Shown piece after piece: positions 8,922-21,093 of a stretch of DNA of 64,000 nucleotides. This DNA is from Macrobrachium rosenbergii (taxonomy: Eukaryota > Arthropoda > Malacostraca > Decapoda > Palaemonidae), in the NCBI RefSeq assembly GCF_040412425.1, contig NC_089782.1, forward strand, positions 42,483,822 to 42,547,821. Reading direction: 5' to 3'. How positions within the stretch are numbered: position 1 is the stretch's first letter; every line of letters begins with the position of its first letter. Both the position numbers and the translations under genes were made by a program. The notes under the pieces were generated by a model. It was given only the letters and a program-made list of their open reading frames with translations, did not search any database and had not been told where the DNA came from.

Positions 8922-11900
8922 TACGAAAGAAGATATCTGTTCTTATGAATCCCCATAACAGAAGATTCAGAGTATGAAATGAAAATTATATTCTTACGAA
9001 CTTCAAAAAAAAACGTCTGTGCTTTTGAATGCCCCAACAAAAGCCCCTTAGTATTCTTATGAATTCCCTAACAAGCTTCAGAGTTTAAAATGACCCCAAA
9101 TTCATGCGAACTCTTCAAAAGAAGACGTTTGTTCTTATAAATCCCCTAACAAAAGAATTAGAGCATGAAAGGAACCTATTTTATGAACTTATCAAAAGAA
9201 GATATCTGTTCCTATGAATTCCCTAACAAAAGCTTCAGAGTATAAAAAAGACAATATATTTGTACGAACGTCACAAAAAAAAAAAAATTATATTCTTATG
9301 AATTCATATAAAACTTGAGAGTATAAAAAGGTCATTCAATTCTTATACGAACTTCACAAAAGAAGATATCTATTCTTGTGAATCCCATTACAAACGCATC
9401 AGACTATAAAAAGAAATTATATTCTTAAGAACATCAAAAAATATGTCTATTCTTATGACTCCCCTAACGAAAGCATCAGACTATAAAAAGAAATTATACT
9501 CTTAAGAACATCAAAAAATATGTCTATTCTTATGACTCCCCTAACGAAAGCATCAGACTATAAAAAGAAATTATATTCTTAAGAACATCAAAAAATATGT
9601 CTATTCTTATGACTCCTCTAACGAAAGCAGCAGACTATATAAAAAAAGACATTACATTCTTAAGAACTCGACGAAAGAAGACGTCTGTTCTTATGAAACC
9701 CCTAACCAAAGCGTCGGACTATAAGAAAGAAATTATATTCTTAATAACATAAAAAATTATGTCTGTTCTTATGACTCCCCTAAAGAAAGCATAGGACTAT
9801 AAAAAAAAATTATATTCTTAAGAACATTAAAAAATATGTCGATTCTTATGACTTCCCTAACGAAAACATCGGACTATAGAAAAAAGACAATACATTTTTA
9901 AGAACATCAAAAAATATGTCTATTCTTAGACTCTCCTAACTAAAGCATCAGACTAAAACAGAAATATTCTTAAGTACATAAAAAAATATGTCTATTCTTA
10001 TGACTCCCCTAACGAAAACATCGGACTATAGAAAAAAGACAATACATTTTTAAGAACATCAAAAAATATGTCTATTCTTAGACTCTACTAACCAAAGCAT
10101 CAGACTAAAACAGAAATATTCTTAAGTACAACAAAAAATATGTCTATTCTTATGACTCCCCAAACGAAAACATCGGACATCGGACTATAAAAAAAGACAA
10201 TACATTCTTAAGAACATCGAAAAATATGTCTATTCTTACGACTCCCCTAACGAAAGCGCCGGACTATAAAAAAAAAGACAATACATTCTTAAGAACATCG
10301 AAAAATATGTCTATTCTTACGACTCCCCTAACGAAAGCGCCGGACTATAAAAAAAGACAATACATTCTTAAGAACATCGAAAAATATGTCTATTCTTACG
10401 ACTCCCCAACGAAAGCGCCGGACTATAAAAAAAAAGACAATACATTCTTAAGAACATCGAAAAATATGTCTATTCTTACGACTCCCCTAACGAAAGCGCC
10501 GGACTATAAAAAAAAAGACAATACATTCTTAAGAACATCAAAAATGTCTGTTCTTATGACTCCCTAACGAAAGCGCCGGACTATAAAAAAAGACAATACA
10601 TTCTTAAGAACATCAAAAATGTCTGTTCTTATGACTCCCTAACGAAAGCGACTATAAAAAAAGACAATACATTCTTAAGAACATCGAAAAATATGTCTAT
10701 TCTTACGACTCCCTAACGACTCTATAAAAAAGACAATACATTCTTAAGAACATCAAAAAATGTCTGTTCTTACGACTCCCTAACGAAAGCGCCGGACTAT
10801 AAAAAAAGACAATACATTCTTAAGAACATCGAAAATATGTCTATTCTTACGACTCCTAACGAAAGCGCCGGACTATAAAAAAAGACAATACATTCTTAAG
10901 AACATCAAAAAATGTCTGTTCTTATGACTCCCTAACGAAAGCGCCGGACTATAAAAAAAAAACAATACATTCTTAAGAACATCAAAAATGTCTGTTCTTA
11001 CGACTCCCCTAACGAAAGCGCCGGACTATAAAAAAAAGACAATACATTCTTAAGAACATCAAAAATGTCTGTTCTTATGACTCCCTAACGAAAGCGCCGG
11101 ACTATAAAAAAAAAGACAATACATTCTTAAGAACATCAAAAAATGTCTGTTCTTACGACTCCCCTAACGAAAGCGCCGGACTATAAAAAAAAAAGACAAT
11201 ACATTCTTAAGAACATCAAAAAATGTCTGTTCTTATGACTCCCCTAACGAAAGCGCCGGACTATAAAAAAAAAAGACAATACATTCTTAAGAACATCAAA
11301 AAATGTCTGTTCTTACGACTCCCCTAACGAAAGCGCCGGACTATAAAAAAAAAGACAATACATTCTTAAGAACATCAAAAAATGTCTGTTCTTATGACTC
11401 CCCTAACGAAAGCGCCGGACTATAAAAAAAAAGACAATACATTCTTAAGGACATCAAAAAATGTCTGTTCTTATGACTCCCCTAACGAAAGCATCGGACT
11501 ATATGAAAAAAAAAGACAATACATTCTTAAGAACATCAAAAAATGTCTGTTCTTATGACTCCCCTAACGAAAGCATCGGACTATATGAAAAAAAAAGACA
11601 ATACATTCTTAAGAACATCAAAAAATGTCTGTTCTTATGACTCCCTAACGAAAGCGCCGGACTATAAAAAAAAAGACAAAATTCTTAAGAACATCAAAAA
11701 TGTCTGTTCTTATGACTCCCTAACGAAAGCATCGGACTATATAAAAAAAAAGACAATACATTCTTAAGAACATCAAAAAATGTCTGTTCTTATGACTTCC
11801 CTAACGAAAGCGCCGGACTATAAAAAAAAAAAGACAATACATTCTTAAGAACATCAAAAAATGTCTGTTCTTATGACTCCCCTAACGAAAGCATCGGACT

Positions 11901-12075
11901 ATATGAAAAAAAAGACAATACATTCTTAAGAACATCAAAAAATGTCTGTTCTTATGACTCCCCTAACGAAAGCGCCGGACTATAAAAAAAAAAAGACAAT
12001 ACATTCTTAAGCCCTTCACAAAAGAAGGCGTCTGTTCGTATGAACTCCCCAAGAATAGCCAAGGAGTAAAGGAAG

Positions 12076-12434
12076 AGCAATTAGCTCCTCCCGGCAGATG
12101 CTGCCGATGGAAATTAGCGTGGACGAGCGGTTAACTACAGTTACAATTAAGAAGGAGGAGGAGGAGGAGGAGGAACTCTTGCTGACGTCTTACCCCTTTG
12201 TCAAGGATGTTGTTTAGGACACTGGCTTCGCGAGACAGAGGGCTCTGGTTTTAGGCCGGTGAGGAGGGAGGGGGTGTTGGGGTGGAGCGGGATTGGAATA
12301 TTTTGCTTCAGTGGACCTAATGAAGTGAATTACGTACTTATAGTTTGATGACTGGCCAGCAACCTTATTCCATGAAATGTGTTTTGAGAGTCCTAAGGAT
12401 AGCAGCCTCTGGAACCATCACTGGAAGGGAAAAG

Positions 12435-12435
<1 letters not shown>
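12076..12435. other. Short unique stretch with (GGA)n, no gene seen
   Basis: It contains a short (GGA)n run at ~12152-12172 and a G-rich segment at 12265-12290. No exon signal is convincing. Confidence 0.4.

Positions 12436-12518
<83 letters not shown>
12436..12518. repeat. (TA)n microsatellite
   Basis: A pure TA run. The overlapping 67-codon frame is mostly Ile-Tyr. Confidence 0.97.
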
Positions 12519-12521
<3 letters not shown>

Positions 12522-12589
12522 TGTCTTTACTGTAATACCACAGTATAATATGAAGATAAAAAGGCCCATAAAACACTATTTAAACGTTT

Positions 12590-12591
<2 letters not shown>

Positions 12592-12622
<31 letters not shown>
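12592..12622. repeat. (GA)n microsatellite
   Basis: About 15 uninterrupted GA units. Confidence 0.95.
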
Positions 12623-12626
<4 letters not shown>

Positions 12627-12809
12627 GAAAAAATATATACAGTGTACATGACTTGTTTAAATGAATTATAACTTATATGGCCTCAAAAGTGATCAACTTT
12701 TCTAACAACTCATACCAACATACAAGATTCGTGTACATGCTTACAGATAAGATAGATACATAGATAGACAGGTAGGTCGATAGAAATTATATATACTGTA
12801 TATATATAT

Positions 12810-12812
<3 letters not shown>

Positions 12813-12882
<70 letters not shown>
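12813..12882. repeat. (TA)n microsatellite
   Basis: A pure TA run. Confidence 0.97.
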
Positions 12883-12886
<4 letters not shown>

Positions 12887-13416
12887 TATAAAATTATGAC
12901 CTATCGTAACATAGTTCCAAAAAGTTGTAAAATTTGCTAACAGCTCTCAACCCTTAATAAAAAAAAAGCACAATTTACGTGATATTTTACTTCGCCGTGA
13001 AATATGAATCTTTGCTGTAGAAGGTCATTTTGAGGTCAAAGAAACGGCAATATCGGTGGATTTCTTCTAGCACAGGATATCGTGTTCACCTGCGGCCGCC
13101 TACCGGGCAGACCGCGAAGAAAAACTTAGATAAAATCTGAGTCCCTTTATCTTTGCTGATTTAACTTCAACCCCGAGTTTGTCATTTGATGCATTCTTGC
13201 AATTTCGAGCAGCGAAAGTAGTCTTCTTTGCGAGACAGTAAATTGTTTTTTGGGAGCTGTGACAGGTTCTTGTAATTGTGCCCTTTTTTCATTTTATAAT
13301 TAGATTCTTGTCTGTTTCAATGTCGCATGTTGCATGTACTATCTCGTAACTTGCTTTTTCTTACTGTTTGAATGCAGTGTTTATTATTATTTTTGTAGTC
13401 CTACGTGTATCTTGAG

Positions 13417-13418
<2 letters not shown>
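12883..13418. other. No gene seen
   Basis: Unique-looking DNA without a recognisable repeat. A frame entering the CT block downstream is not credible as coding. Confidence 0.4.
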
Positions 13419-13466
<48 letters not shown>

Positions 13467-13568
13467 ACAAGCACAATACGACGCATATTGCTGATGCAGT
13501 TGCAACCTCATATTCCTGTCATTATAAAATTCAGTATTTCTTTGCTTCCAGTTGTCTGGTTAGTCTCT

Positions 13569-13638
<70 letters not shown>

Positions 13639-13701
13639 AGTTGCAACCTCATATTCTGTCATTAAAAATTCAGTATTTCTTTGCTTCCAGGTGTCTGACC
13701 T

Positions 13702-13769
<68 letters not shown>

Positions 13770-13896
13770 AAACACAAAATATTCTCTGCTCGAAACACAA
13801 AATACACAGTGATATTTATTTGCAACCTCATATTTCTGTCATTATAAAATTCAGTATCTCTCTGTTTCCAATTGTCTGGTTAATGTCTAAAACCTT

Positions 13897-13949
<53 letters not shown>
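13419..13949. repeat. Composite array: spacer + (CT)n, four CT blocks
   Basis: CT blocks lie at 13419-13465, 13572-13635, 13706-13766 and ~13901-13949. The spacers at ~13499, ~13639 and ~13822 are copies of one sequence: TTGCAACCTCATATT, then CTGTCATTA, then AAATTCAGTAT, then TCTGGTTA. One spacer carries an extra segment (13767-13820). This is a tandem repeat whose unit includes the microsatellite. Confidence 0.9.
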
Positions 13950-13952
<3 letters not shown>

Positions 13953-16394
13953 CACACCCAAACGCACAAACATTTAACGTGGCATATCGCAGCCATCCTG
14001 CTGCAGCGTAACTTTGCTAAGTACCCCACCTAAATTTTTATCCAGTTAGAATTACTGAGGTAGGATCCAAGTTCCCGGCACAACCCATCCTCCACCTCGA
14101 CCTCCCAACGTCTTTCTCTCTCTCTCTCTTTCTCTCTCTAAAAGTCCTGAGTATTTTTCTCCCGGAAACGAACGGGAGGGACGGACGAGAAAGAAGCACG
14201 TCTTCGCTGCTTCTGACCACACCAACGCGAAAACCAAAATTGCACCCCGGGGCGATCCAGGATGAACGCTCATAACAAGTGCACACTTTGTTGATCTTTC
14301 GGCGCTCGAGGCTCGGCAGGGACTAAAGTTCACTGCAGATGGTAACAATTTGGTGCAGAACAAAGAGGGTTCGTCGTTCTGCCAGCTCTTTTCATTTCAT
14401 TTTTCTTTCCCCGTGATGCCAACGCAGCTCTCTTTATCCCTTTGTTTAATCTCGCGTGAGATTTGCAGAGTAGGTTTACAACTTCCTTGCTCGCCTATCG
14501 TCCATAATTGCGAGTCAGTTTCTCCATTCAGTGCCAATCACCGGTTTTGCGAGGGCTTGTAGGCTCTCGGCATACCAGACTTCGTAATTACGCAGTGTTG
14601 TTTTCGTAACTCGAGTTGATCTTGTATGTTGTTTGATTGCTTGTGACTTTTTGACACCTTGAATGTGCTTGAGGTCTAGTAAATTGAGTAATTTTAAATT
14701 GCCTCAGTTTTTACGGGTGTTAATTTCGTTTCATCACATTATTTTGACAAAACAGCAGGAAATAATTGTCTAAATGATGCTAGATTATAAGAGGTCGGTG
14801 TGTGTATCAACACTTAAGAAGGTATAAGCTGTCATCTTGTTTTCTTGTTATAAAAAATTTTAAAACTACGTTAGCTAATCATTTTAAGTTTCCTAATTAG
14901 CATCATTGTCAAGATTACTATCCTTGAAGTTCATAGTAAAAATCTGTCGTTATTTGTAACTCAACAAGGATGAATAAAAACGAAATCCTTCGAAGGACTT
15001 GTAACAAGGATCCATTCATTTTTGGGTCTAAAACGGTTTAGAAAACGGTTAGCATCGAAGAATAACTTGTAGATAGTATTAGTGTGTTTAGTGCTAGTAA
15101 TAGTTATTAGGTATTGATTATTTGGCTGGTGTTGCTGTCATCCTGCCTATGCTAACAGGATGGCCATGTGAGTGTATATGCCAATGGCGTTTGCTTTCGT
15201 TGCTGGTCTCCCATCCAGACGGTTGATAGTCGTATTTTTACTCACTAACACAAGGATTTTTTGATAATCTTATTTCAGTCGTGAATTATTACGAGGATTT
15301 TTAATCCTGTTTTAGCTATGGATTATAGGGAGATTTAAAAATATATTCCGCTTTCCCCCATGGATTATCACTGGGATTTTTTTTTTTGTTAATCCGCTTC
15401 CAGATTTTAGCCATGAATTATCATGAGTTTTTTGTGCTGGATACCGAAGGGTCAGATATAATGTGATGTCCGTATATAGCCCAGACCTGCTGGAAATCGA
15501 ATAGAAAGTGGGGAGGGGGGAGTCTGCTTTTATTTAAGAGGGAGCGGGATAACGGAAGAAGGAAGAAAATTTCAAGGCTTAAAGATTGAATGGAAAGAAA
15601 CTAAGTCACCAAACCGTGCAGTCCCAGGAGTACTGACTGAATTCCATTGAGAAATTGTGGGAAGAAGAACCCCTCACTTCGAATGCAGCGTACGCACACC
15701 GAGATAATGATTTTGTCTTACAGATTTCAATTATTTGTCGCAGTTTTTTTATCGTTGAAGTTTTGTTAATTTAAGTCCAGTGATACATGGTTATGAATGA
15801 ACTGCAGCCTCTTTGAAGAGAATTTTTTGCTATTACATTAGATAGTACTAGCGGGTTCGAAGCAATTCGGCCCCTTCCAAGTGAAACTGATAAGGTCACT
15901 TAAATCTTACAGGAAATCACTTATCTGCTTTTTATACATAATCACTTATGTTGATAAAGATATTTACCTGAAGTAAAGTATTATTGCAACAGGGACGGAT
16001 GCATGAGGCTTCCGCGGTGAATGCAAAAAGAAGGATGACAACCGAGTAAGACCTCAGCTGTTTCGCTTCATATTTTGTTCCTCCTCAGACCGTATTAATG
16101 GAAGGAAACTGATCATTGACGCTCCATTAAGCCGTTCTGTCAAGCAGTGAAAATAAACTAACGGGATTTGGGGAGTGATAACTCAAATTGTCGACCTTTC
16201 TCTTAGGTACAAATTTAGCGAATTCGCCAGCACCCGTCTTCAGGCATTGGTATACAGTCATCCTTGAATGATAAGACACACCTCTGGTGATAAGTCTGTT
16301 CCGGCACATTTGCAAGGCTTTAATTACTGTTATTCAAGATTTATTTACATTCAAGTGATCTGTCTTTTAGATCGTAAACTTGCTAAGCAAAGCT
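13950..16394. other. Unique DNA, no gene seen
   Basis: The stretch at 14040-14300 is GC-richer than its surroundings and holds minus-strand frames of 82 and 103 codons, but both run through a CT tract and match nothing I recognise. The remainder is AT-rich. Nothing else supports a gene. Confidence 0.4.
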
Positions 16395-16406
16395 TTCAGT
16401 GAATAC

Positions 16407-16665
16407 TCCCGTAGGGGGAGTATAGTTCTTTGCGGCGTGCCTTCGGCCCCTAGCTGCAACCCCTTTCGTTCCTTTTGCTGTACATCTTTCATATTCTCTT
16501 TCTTCCACTTTACTTTCCACCCTCTCCTAACAATTGATTCATAGTGCAACTCTGAGGTTTTCCTCCTTTTACACCTTTTAAACCTTTTACTGTCAATTTC
16601 CGTTCAGCACCGAATGACTTCTTAGGTCTCAGTGCTTGGCCTTTGGCCTAAATTGTATATTCAAA
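16407..16665 (+). mobile_element. S1 SINE-like retroposon (internally shortened)
   Basis: It is flanked by a perfect 12-bp target duplication, TTCAGTGAATAC (16395-16406 and 16666-16677). It runs from TCCCGTAGGGGG to TTGTATATTCAAA. Landmarks are GGCCCCTAGCTGCAACCCC, CACCCTCTCCTAACAATTG and GGTTTTCCTCC. Compared with other copies it lacks the ~50-bp segment containing CAGTGCACC ... GTAGGCATTAC. Confidence 0.85.
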
Positions 16666-16677
16666 TTCAGTGAATAC

Positions 16678-17418
16678 ATCAGGCACTTCTTGAACTCGAC
16701 CCTATCCACGACCTGAAAGTTTCTAGCAAATTCGAATAGCCTATTTAAACATGCGCATGCATAAGCAGTCAAACATGTAGTACACGTTGGCGCACGCGCG
16801 TGATGGACTATTGCCGCCAAGCACTCGCATTGAGTATGTAAAAATTACCGTTGGTTTGATTGTCAGGTGACAGGGAGGATGTCTGTGGTTATACCTCGTA
16901 ATTGTGTGAATAATGTATGTACTGTATAATTTCTGTCGGCTAGAGACTCGTCGTTTGACGAGAAATTATACGGTTAATATATTGTATCTATTAGATCTGC
17001 TGCTTTTGCTTGTTTGTAGGTGAAAACAGCTGTCTTTTTCTTTTCTGATTGAGGGGAAAATAATTGTTTTAATTTGCACTTGGTAAAGGAGGTGAAACGG
17101 GTTTCTCCGTCAAGTAGTGAGAACGTACTTTTTAAATGGATGAAAACTGTTGTTTTCTTTTATTAACAGAAAATGAGAATTTTTACTAACAGAAAATGAG
17201 ATTTTTTTATTAACAGAAAATGAGAATTTAGGTCTTTTTAAGTGTGAGGTAAAATTGCGAAAACGTATTTTTGTTCTTTTTGAATGGGAGATAACATTTA
17301 AATTTGGTGAACACGTACTTTCTAAAAGGTATCAAAACAGGATTTTTTTGCTATGTAAAGGTATTGAAAACAGAACATTTGCACCTTGGATATAAAGCGT
17401 ACGATACCGTATAACGAC
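16678..17418. other. AT-rich DNA, no gene seen
   Basis: A small repeat of ACAGAAAATGAGA occurs at ~17168-17226 (three copies). Nothing else stands out. Confidence 0.4.
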
Positions 17419-17527
17419 AAATGTCATGTTGATAACGCTTAGTAGTACGGTATATTCAAACTCAGACTGGTATGTCTTCACCAATCTGAGTTTGAATACA
17501 CTATTAGGCGTTATCAACATGACATTT
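17419..17527. other. Long near-perfect hairpin
   Basis: The left arm 17419-17471 (AAATGTCATGTTGATAACGC ... CTCAGACTGGT) pairs with the right arm 17480-17527 (ACCAATCTGAG ... GCGTTATCAACATGACATTT) across an 8-nt loop. About 48 positions align with a few mismatches and one 5-nt bulge. A transcript would fold into a miRNA-precursor-sized stem. A small fold-back element is equally possible. Confidence 0.75.
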
Positions 17528-18610
17528 CTTCATGCCTTGTTATCTATTACTTACAAATCAGGGTTGCTACTTCTATTCTTATGCACACAAAGTAATCGAT
17601 ACGAGTTGTATAAATCATTGCAATTCATGCTAACTCCATGATTTTGGTTTTAACAAAATTGTTAGTTTTATTTTGAAAATCTGAACAATTCCCCAGGATC
17701 TTGATAGTACACTTAAAATCACCCATAGTCCACTTGCTGTAGTAGCCGCATCCTCCTCTATACCTCCCCCCGGTCTCATCAATTCCCATCTCCCCTAGTC
17801 TCCCTATACTCCCCTCCCCTAACCTCCCATCACTCCACTGCAACAACACCCCATCGCTCCCCTCCCCCGCATAGTGAACACTTCCCGCCACCAGACTGTC
17901 AAGCGATGTGCGTCTGTTGTCTTTATCAACCGTTTTTCCTTAACGGTAAAAATCTCGCGAGTTTTGTTACCTGCCCCCTGTTTCTTAGCCTCGCGTGACT
18001 TTTAATTACGGCTTGTCATGTTCGATTGCTCTCGATTGCGCTGTTACTCCGCGTCATTAATCGCTGGGTTAATTGCTCTCCGGAACAAACGGCGGAAGAT
18101 ATATTTTGTATTGGACTGCGTTTTTCCCTTAGCTCTTAGGCCTATTCTGCTGCCCGTATGTGTGGATGCGGGTGATGTTCAGACGAGTGTCTGTTTGTAT
18201 ATTTTTAAACTTATCTGTATGTTTGCTCTGAATACTTTGAAACATAATGATCATAATAACATGATTATGATTTTACAAGTTTCCTTGGAAGTGCCCTTGA
18301 TTTATTTGTATTTCAAAGCGTACAGACTTGAATCTTACCGTACAGCCAATTTGCCTTTTGGACGGCAGTCCCTTGATAAAAGAGATCCAGTTGATCGCCT
18401 TGCGGCAACCAGACGGCTTTATCAGAATATTTCAGTCATAATTTGAGGTGGATGTCTAGCTCAGCACTAAGGCGAAGTGTCATACTCGCAGTATAACTGA
18501 TTCAACAGTTACTGGTATATCAGGTACGCGTAGATAGTGATTGAAATATCGTCATAATTTGTGGCGCTTATCGTGTGTATGCCTATGTGTGAGAGAGAGA
18601 GAAAGTTTTA

Positions 18611-18616
<6 letters not shown>
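17528..18616. other. Unique DNA; one 142-codon frame of unknown status
   Basis: The plus-strand frame 18018-18446 (142 codons) is the longest frame here not made of simple repeats. It has a hydrophobic middle and no motif I recognise. Its sequence is AT-rich, its start codon is not in a strong context, and splice signals are not obvious, so I treat it as probable chance. The stretch 17740-17880 is C-rich on the plus strand. Confidence 0.3.

Positions 18617-18667
<51 letters not shown>
18617..18667. repeat. (TA)n microsatellite
   Basis: A pure TA run, with a short (GA)4 just upstream. Confidence 0.95.
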
Positions 18668-19638
18668 TATATATGAGATATTACAAATTATCCTTTGCCA
18701 AAGAAACCTTCTCGTTTTATTTTTCTTATGCTTTCTCGGTATGATTAGATCCTTTCATACGCTATTAAGGCCAATCTAGACGGCATTTCTATATAGTATA
18801 CAGTTATTCAGTGGCCTTAAGTTCACGACAGTCAAAACACTCAATAAGCCACCTTATGTGAATGGAACCTACAGTCTGCCACGTTCCTCATAATGTAGGT
18901 AGTATCGAAGACCCCGGCTGCATTGCTTTCTGCCGTTAACTTTCACTCATTTCATTTTGGCCTCCTCTAACTTAGCTGTCCAGCTTCTTCAACTTGACCT
19001 TTGTTCCAATTTTCAATCATTTAAGAACAAACCCTTCGGACAGATAAGTGTGTTGCCAGAAGGTATCCAAGTCCGAGCTTTGGGACAGTGCATAACGTCC
19101 TCAGGGTTGGTGCTTACCGTCTTGACCCTATCCTAGATCACCGTCATTTTTGGCGGAATGGGTACGCAGATAACGACAATAATTCTACCTTTCATACTCC
19201 TAGACCTTTATTTTATTTCACACTAATTATAAAACAAGGATTTTTCGGAGCTTTAACGGTCCCTATGCTAGTCTGAATCATATTAAGATAATTAAGGGCA
19301 CCAGGTTACTGTGAGCCTACCTATTTGTTGGTTTTATTTGTATTAATTTTCCTCTTATCGCATTTTCTATTTTCTCATGCACCGACATTCTGATTTGTGG
19401 AAGTTCTCCAAGCAAAAAATAAATAGATAATATTATATATATAAGAAAATCTTTTAGCTACCTGCTTGTGAATATGTGCGCATTCACAGTAATGTCTAGT
19501 CGTAAAAACTAAAGTTATATATTTTTACATTATTTTTACCAGCATCTAGATGAGTCTGTGCAGTCATAAATTCTGAGAAGAAACTTCAAGAACCTCACGA
19601 ACCATGGAATTTGGATTTTTGTAGGTGGTATGTGGACA

Positions 19639-19639
<1 letters not shown>
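18668..19639. other. AT-rich DNA, no gene seen
   Basis: No repeat family is firmly recognised. A stretch at ~18910-19020 has a T/C-rich composition reminiscent of S1 but does not align convincingly. Confidence 0.4.
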
Positions 19640-19717
<78 letters not shown>

Positions 19718-19785
19718 AAGGCGAACATATGGAACAAGCCCACAACAGCCATTGTCTTGAAATTGGAGCTTCCAAAGAATATGGT
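19640..19785 (-). mobile_element. S2-related SINE 3' fragment with (ATT)n tail, minus strand
   Basis: Read on the minus strand, TTTGGAAGCT-CCAATTTCAAGAC-AATGG ... GGCTTGTTCCATATG ... TCTGAAT matches the S2 3' half, followed by the (AAT)n tail (19640-19714 on the plus strand). The sequence upstream of the homology (to ~19830) may belong to the same element. Confidence 0.55.
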
Positions 19786-20118
19786 GTTCACAAGGAAGAA
19801 GAGAAGATAAAGGGAAATACAAAGAAAGAAAAATAAATGAATAAATAGATAAAAATGTATTAAAATGCAAGGAGAATAGCATCAGGATAGTAATGCACTT
19901 GTTGAGAGGTATTAGATTTCCGCATAGCCGAGGCATCGTGTTACTGTCTGAATCGTGAAGATATGATATTCAGGATAAAGACTGTATTTTTAAAATTTGT
20001 TTTTAATGATCGTTTTGACTAATCCCGTCTAATTTTTGTTTAATTTGATGTCCATTTTATTATGCATTTTAAATCAACGGTTGCGGTTTTGCATTTGCGG
20101 TCTTTGAAAAGTGTTGAG

Positions 20119-20484
20119 TTTTTTAGTTTTCTGTAAAAGAAAATTATTGAGATGGGTTTGTCTGTCCGTCCGCACTTTTTCTGTCCGCACTCTTTCTGTC
20201 CGTCCTCAGATCTAAAAAAAACTACTGAGGCTAGAGGGCTGCGAATCGGTAAGTTGATCATCCACCCTCCAATCATGAAACATACCAAATTACAGCCCTA
20301 TGCCTCAGTAGTTTTTATTTTATTTAAGTTAAAGTTAACCATGGTCGTCCGTCTGGCAACGCTATAGGTGACAACAACACAGGCCACCGTAGCTGAAAGT
20401 TTCATGGGCCGTGGCTCATACAGCATTATACTCTGTACAGAAAACTCGATTGCGCCGGACACTTCGGCGCATTTTTTACTTGTT
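20119..20484 (+). mobile_element. Family H Helitron2-like element (copy 3)
   Basis: It begins TTTTTTAGTTTTCTGTAAAA and ends TGCGCC-GGACACTTCGGCGCA then TTTTTTACTTGTT. The 3' hairpin has lost a few loop bases. The internal palindrome (~20218-20315), the subterminal TACAGAAAACT and the phrase TTTCATGGGCCGTGGCTCAT are all present. Confidence 0.75.
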
Positions 20485-20744
20485 TATATATTTATCTTGT
20501 TTTCGTTTTTTATACCAGCTGTACCCTGTAAGTAATGTGATTTTGATTTTCAAAGCAAAGTGATGTGTCCTTGATACTCTTTGTAAGTGATGAGGTTTCG
20601 GTAAGCTTAGTGGTATGCCTCAGACATTTCTTTTAAGTTATGCGTTTTCATGTTCATCATGACAGATGTGTTTGGACATGGAGTGCCGAGGATGTTTCTT
20701 TATATTCAGTGATGTGCCCTCGATATTCAGTTGAAGTGATGTGC

Positions 20745-21093
20745 TTTTAGCTTTCTGTCCGCCCTCAGAATTTAAAAACTACTGAGGCTAGAGGGCTGCA
20801 AACTGGTATGGTGATCATCCACCCTCCAATCATCAAACGTACCAAATTGTAGCCCTCTAGCCTCAGTAGTTTTTATTTTCTTTAAGGCTAAAAAGTTGGC
20901 CATAATCGTGCATCTGGCAACGATATAGGACAAGCCACCACAAGCTCGTGGTTAAAGTTTCATGGTCCGCTGCTCATACAGCATTATACCGAGGCCACTG
21001 AAAGATAGATCTATTTTCGGTAGGCTTGATTATACGGTATACAGAAAACTCGATTGCGCCGAAGAAACTTCGGTTTTTTTTTTTTTACTTGTT
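20745..21093 (+). mobile_element. Family H Helitron2-like element (copy 4), internal 5' deletion
   Basis: TTTTAGCTTTCTGT joins directly to CCGCCCTCAG, missing ~60 bp present in other copies. The missing piece is bounded by TTTCTGT-like repeats, which fits a deletion between short direct repeats. The internal palindrome (~20773-20875) and the ACTTGTT end are kept; the 3' hairpin has lost GCGCA to a T-run. Confidence 0.7.

Larger units (their letters stand above)
8182..12075. repeat. ~77-bp minisatellite with decayed edges and a homogeneous core
   Basis: The unit contains GACAATACATTCTTAAGAAC, then TGTCTGTTCTTATGACTCCC, then TAACGAAAGCGCCGGACTAT and an A-run of variable length. Roughly 30-35 units are visible. 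Units from ~10200 to 12005 are nearly identical. Those at 8182-9400 and after 12010 are strongly diverged. Intermediate units carry ATATGTCTATTC and GCATCAGACTAT variants. A-run length varies between units. Frames in it (for example 10226-10567 and 11543-11767) are repeat translations (SILTTPLTKAPDYKK) and are not genes. Confidence 0.95.

Noticed and set aside
10226..11767. Repetitive frames with SILTTPLTKAPDYKK
   Set aside because: They are translations of the 77-bp minisatellite; frame changes between units with the A-run length.
18018..18446. 142-codon frame as a gene
   Set aside because: Not simple sequence, but no motif, weak start context and AT-rich codons; kept only as a note.
18910..19020. 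Very old S1 copy
   Set aside because: T/C-rich composition only; no ordered landmarks align.
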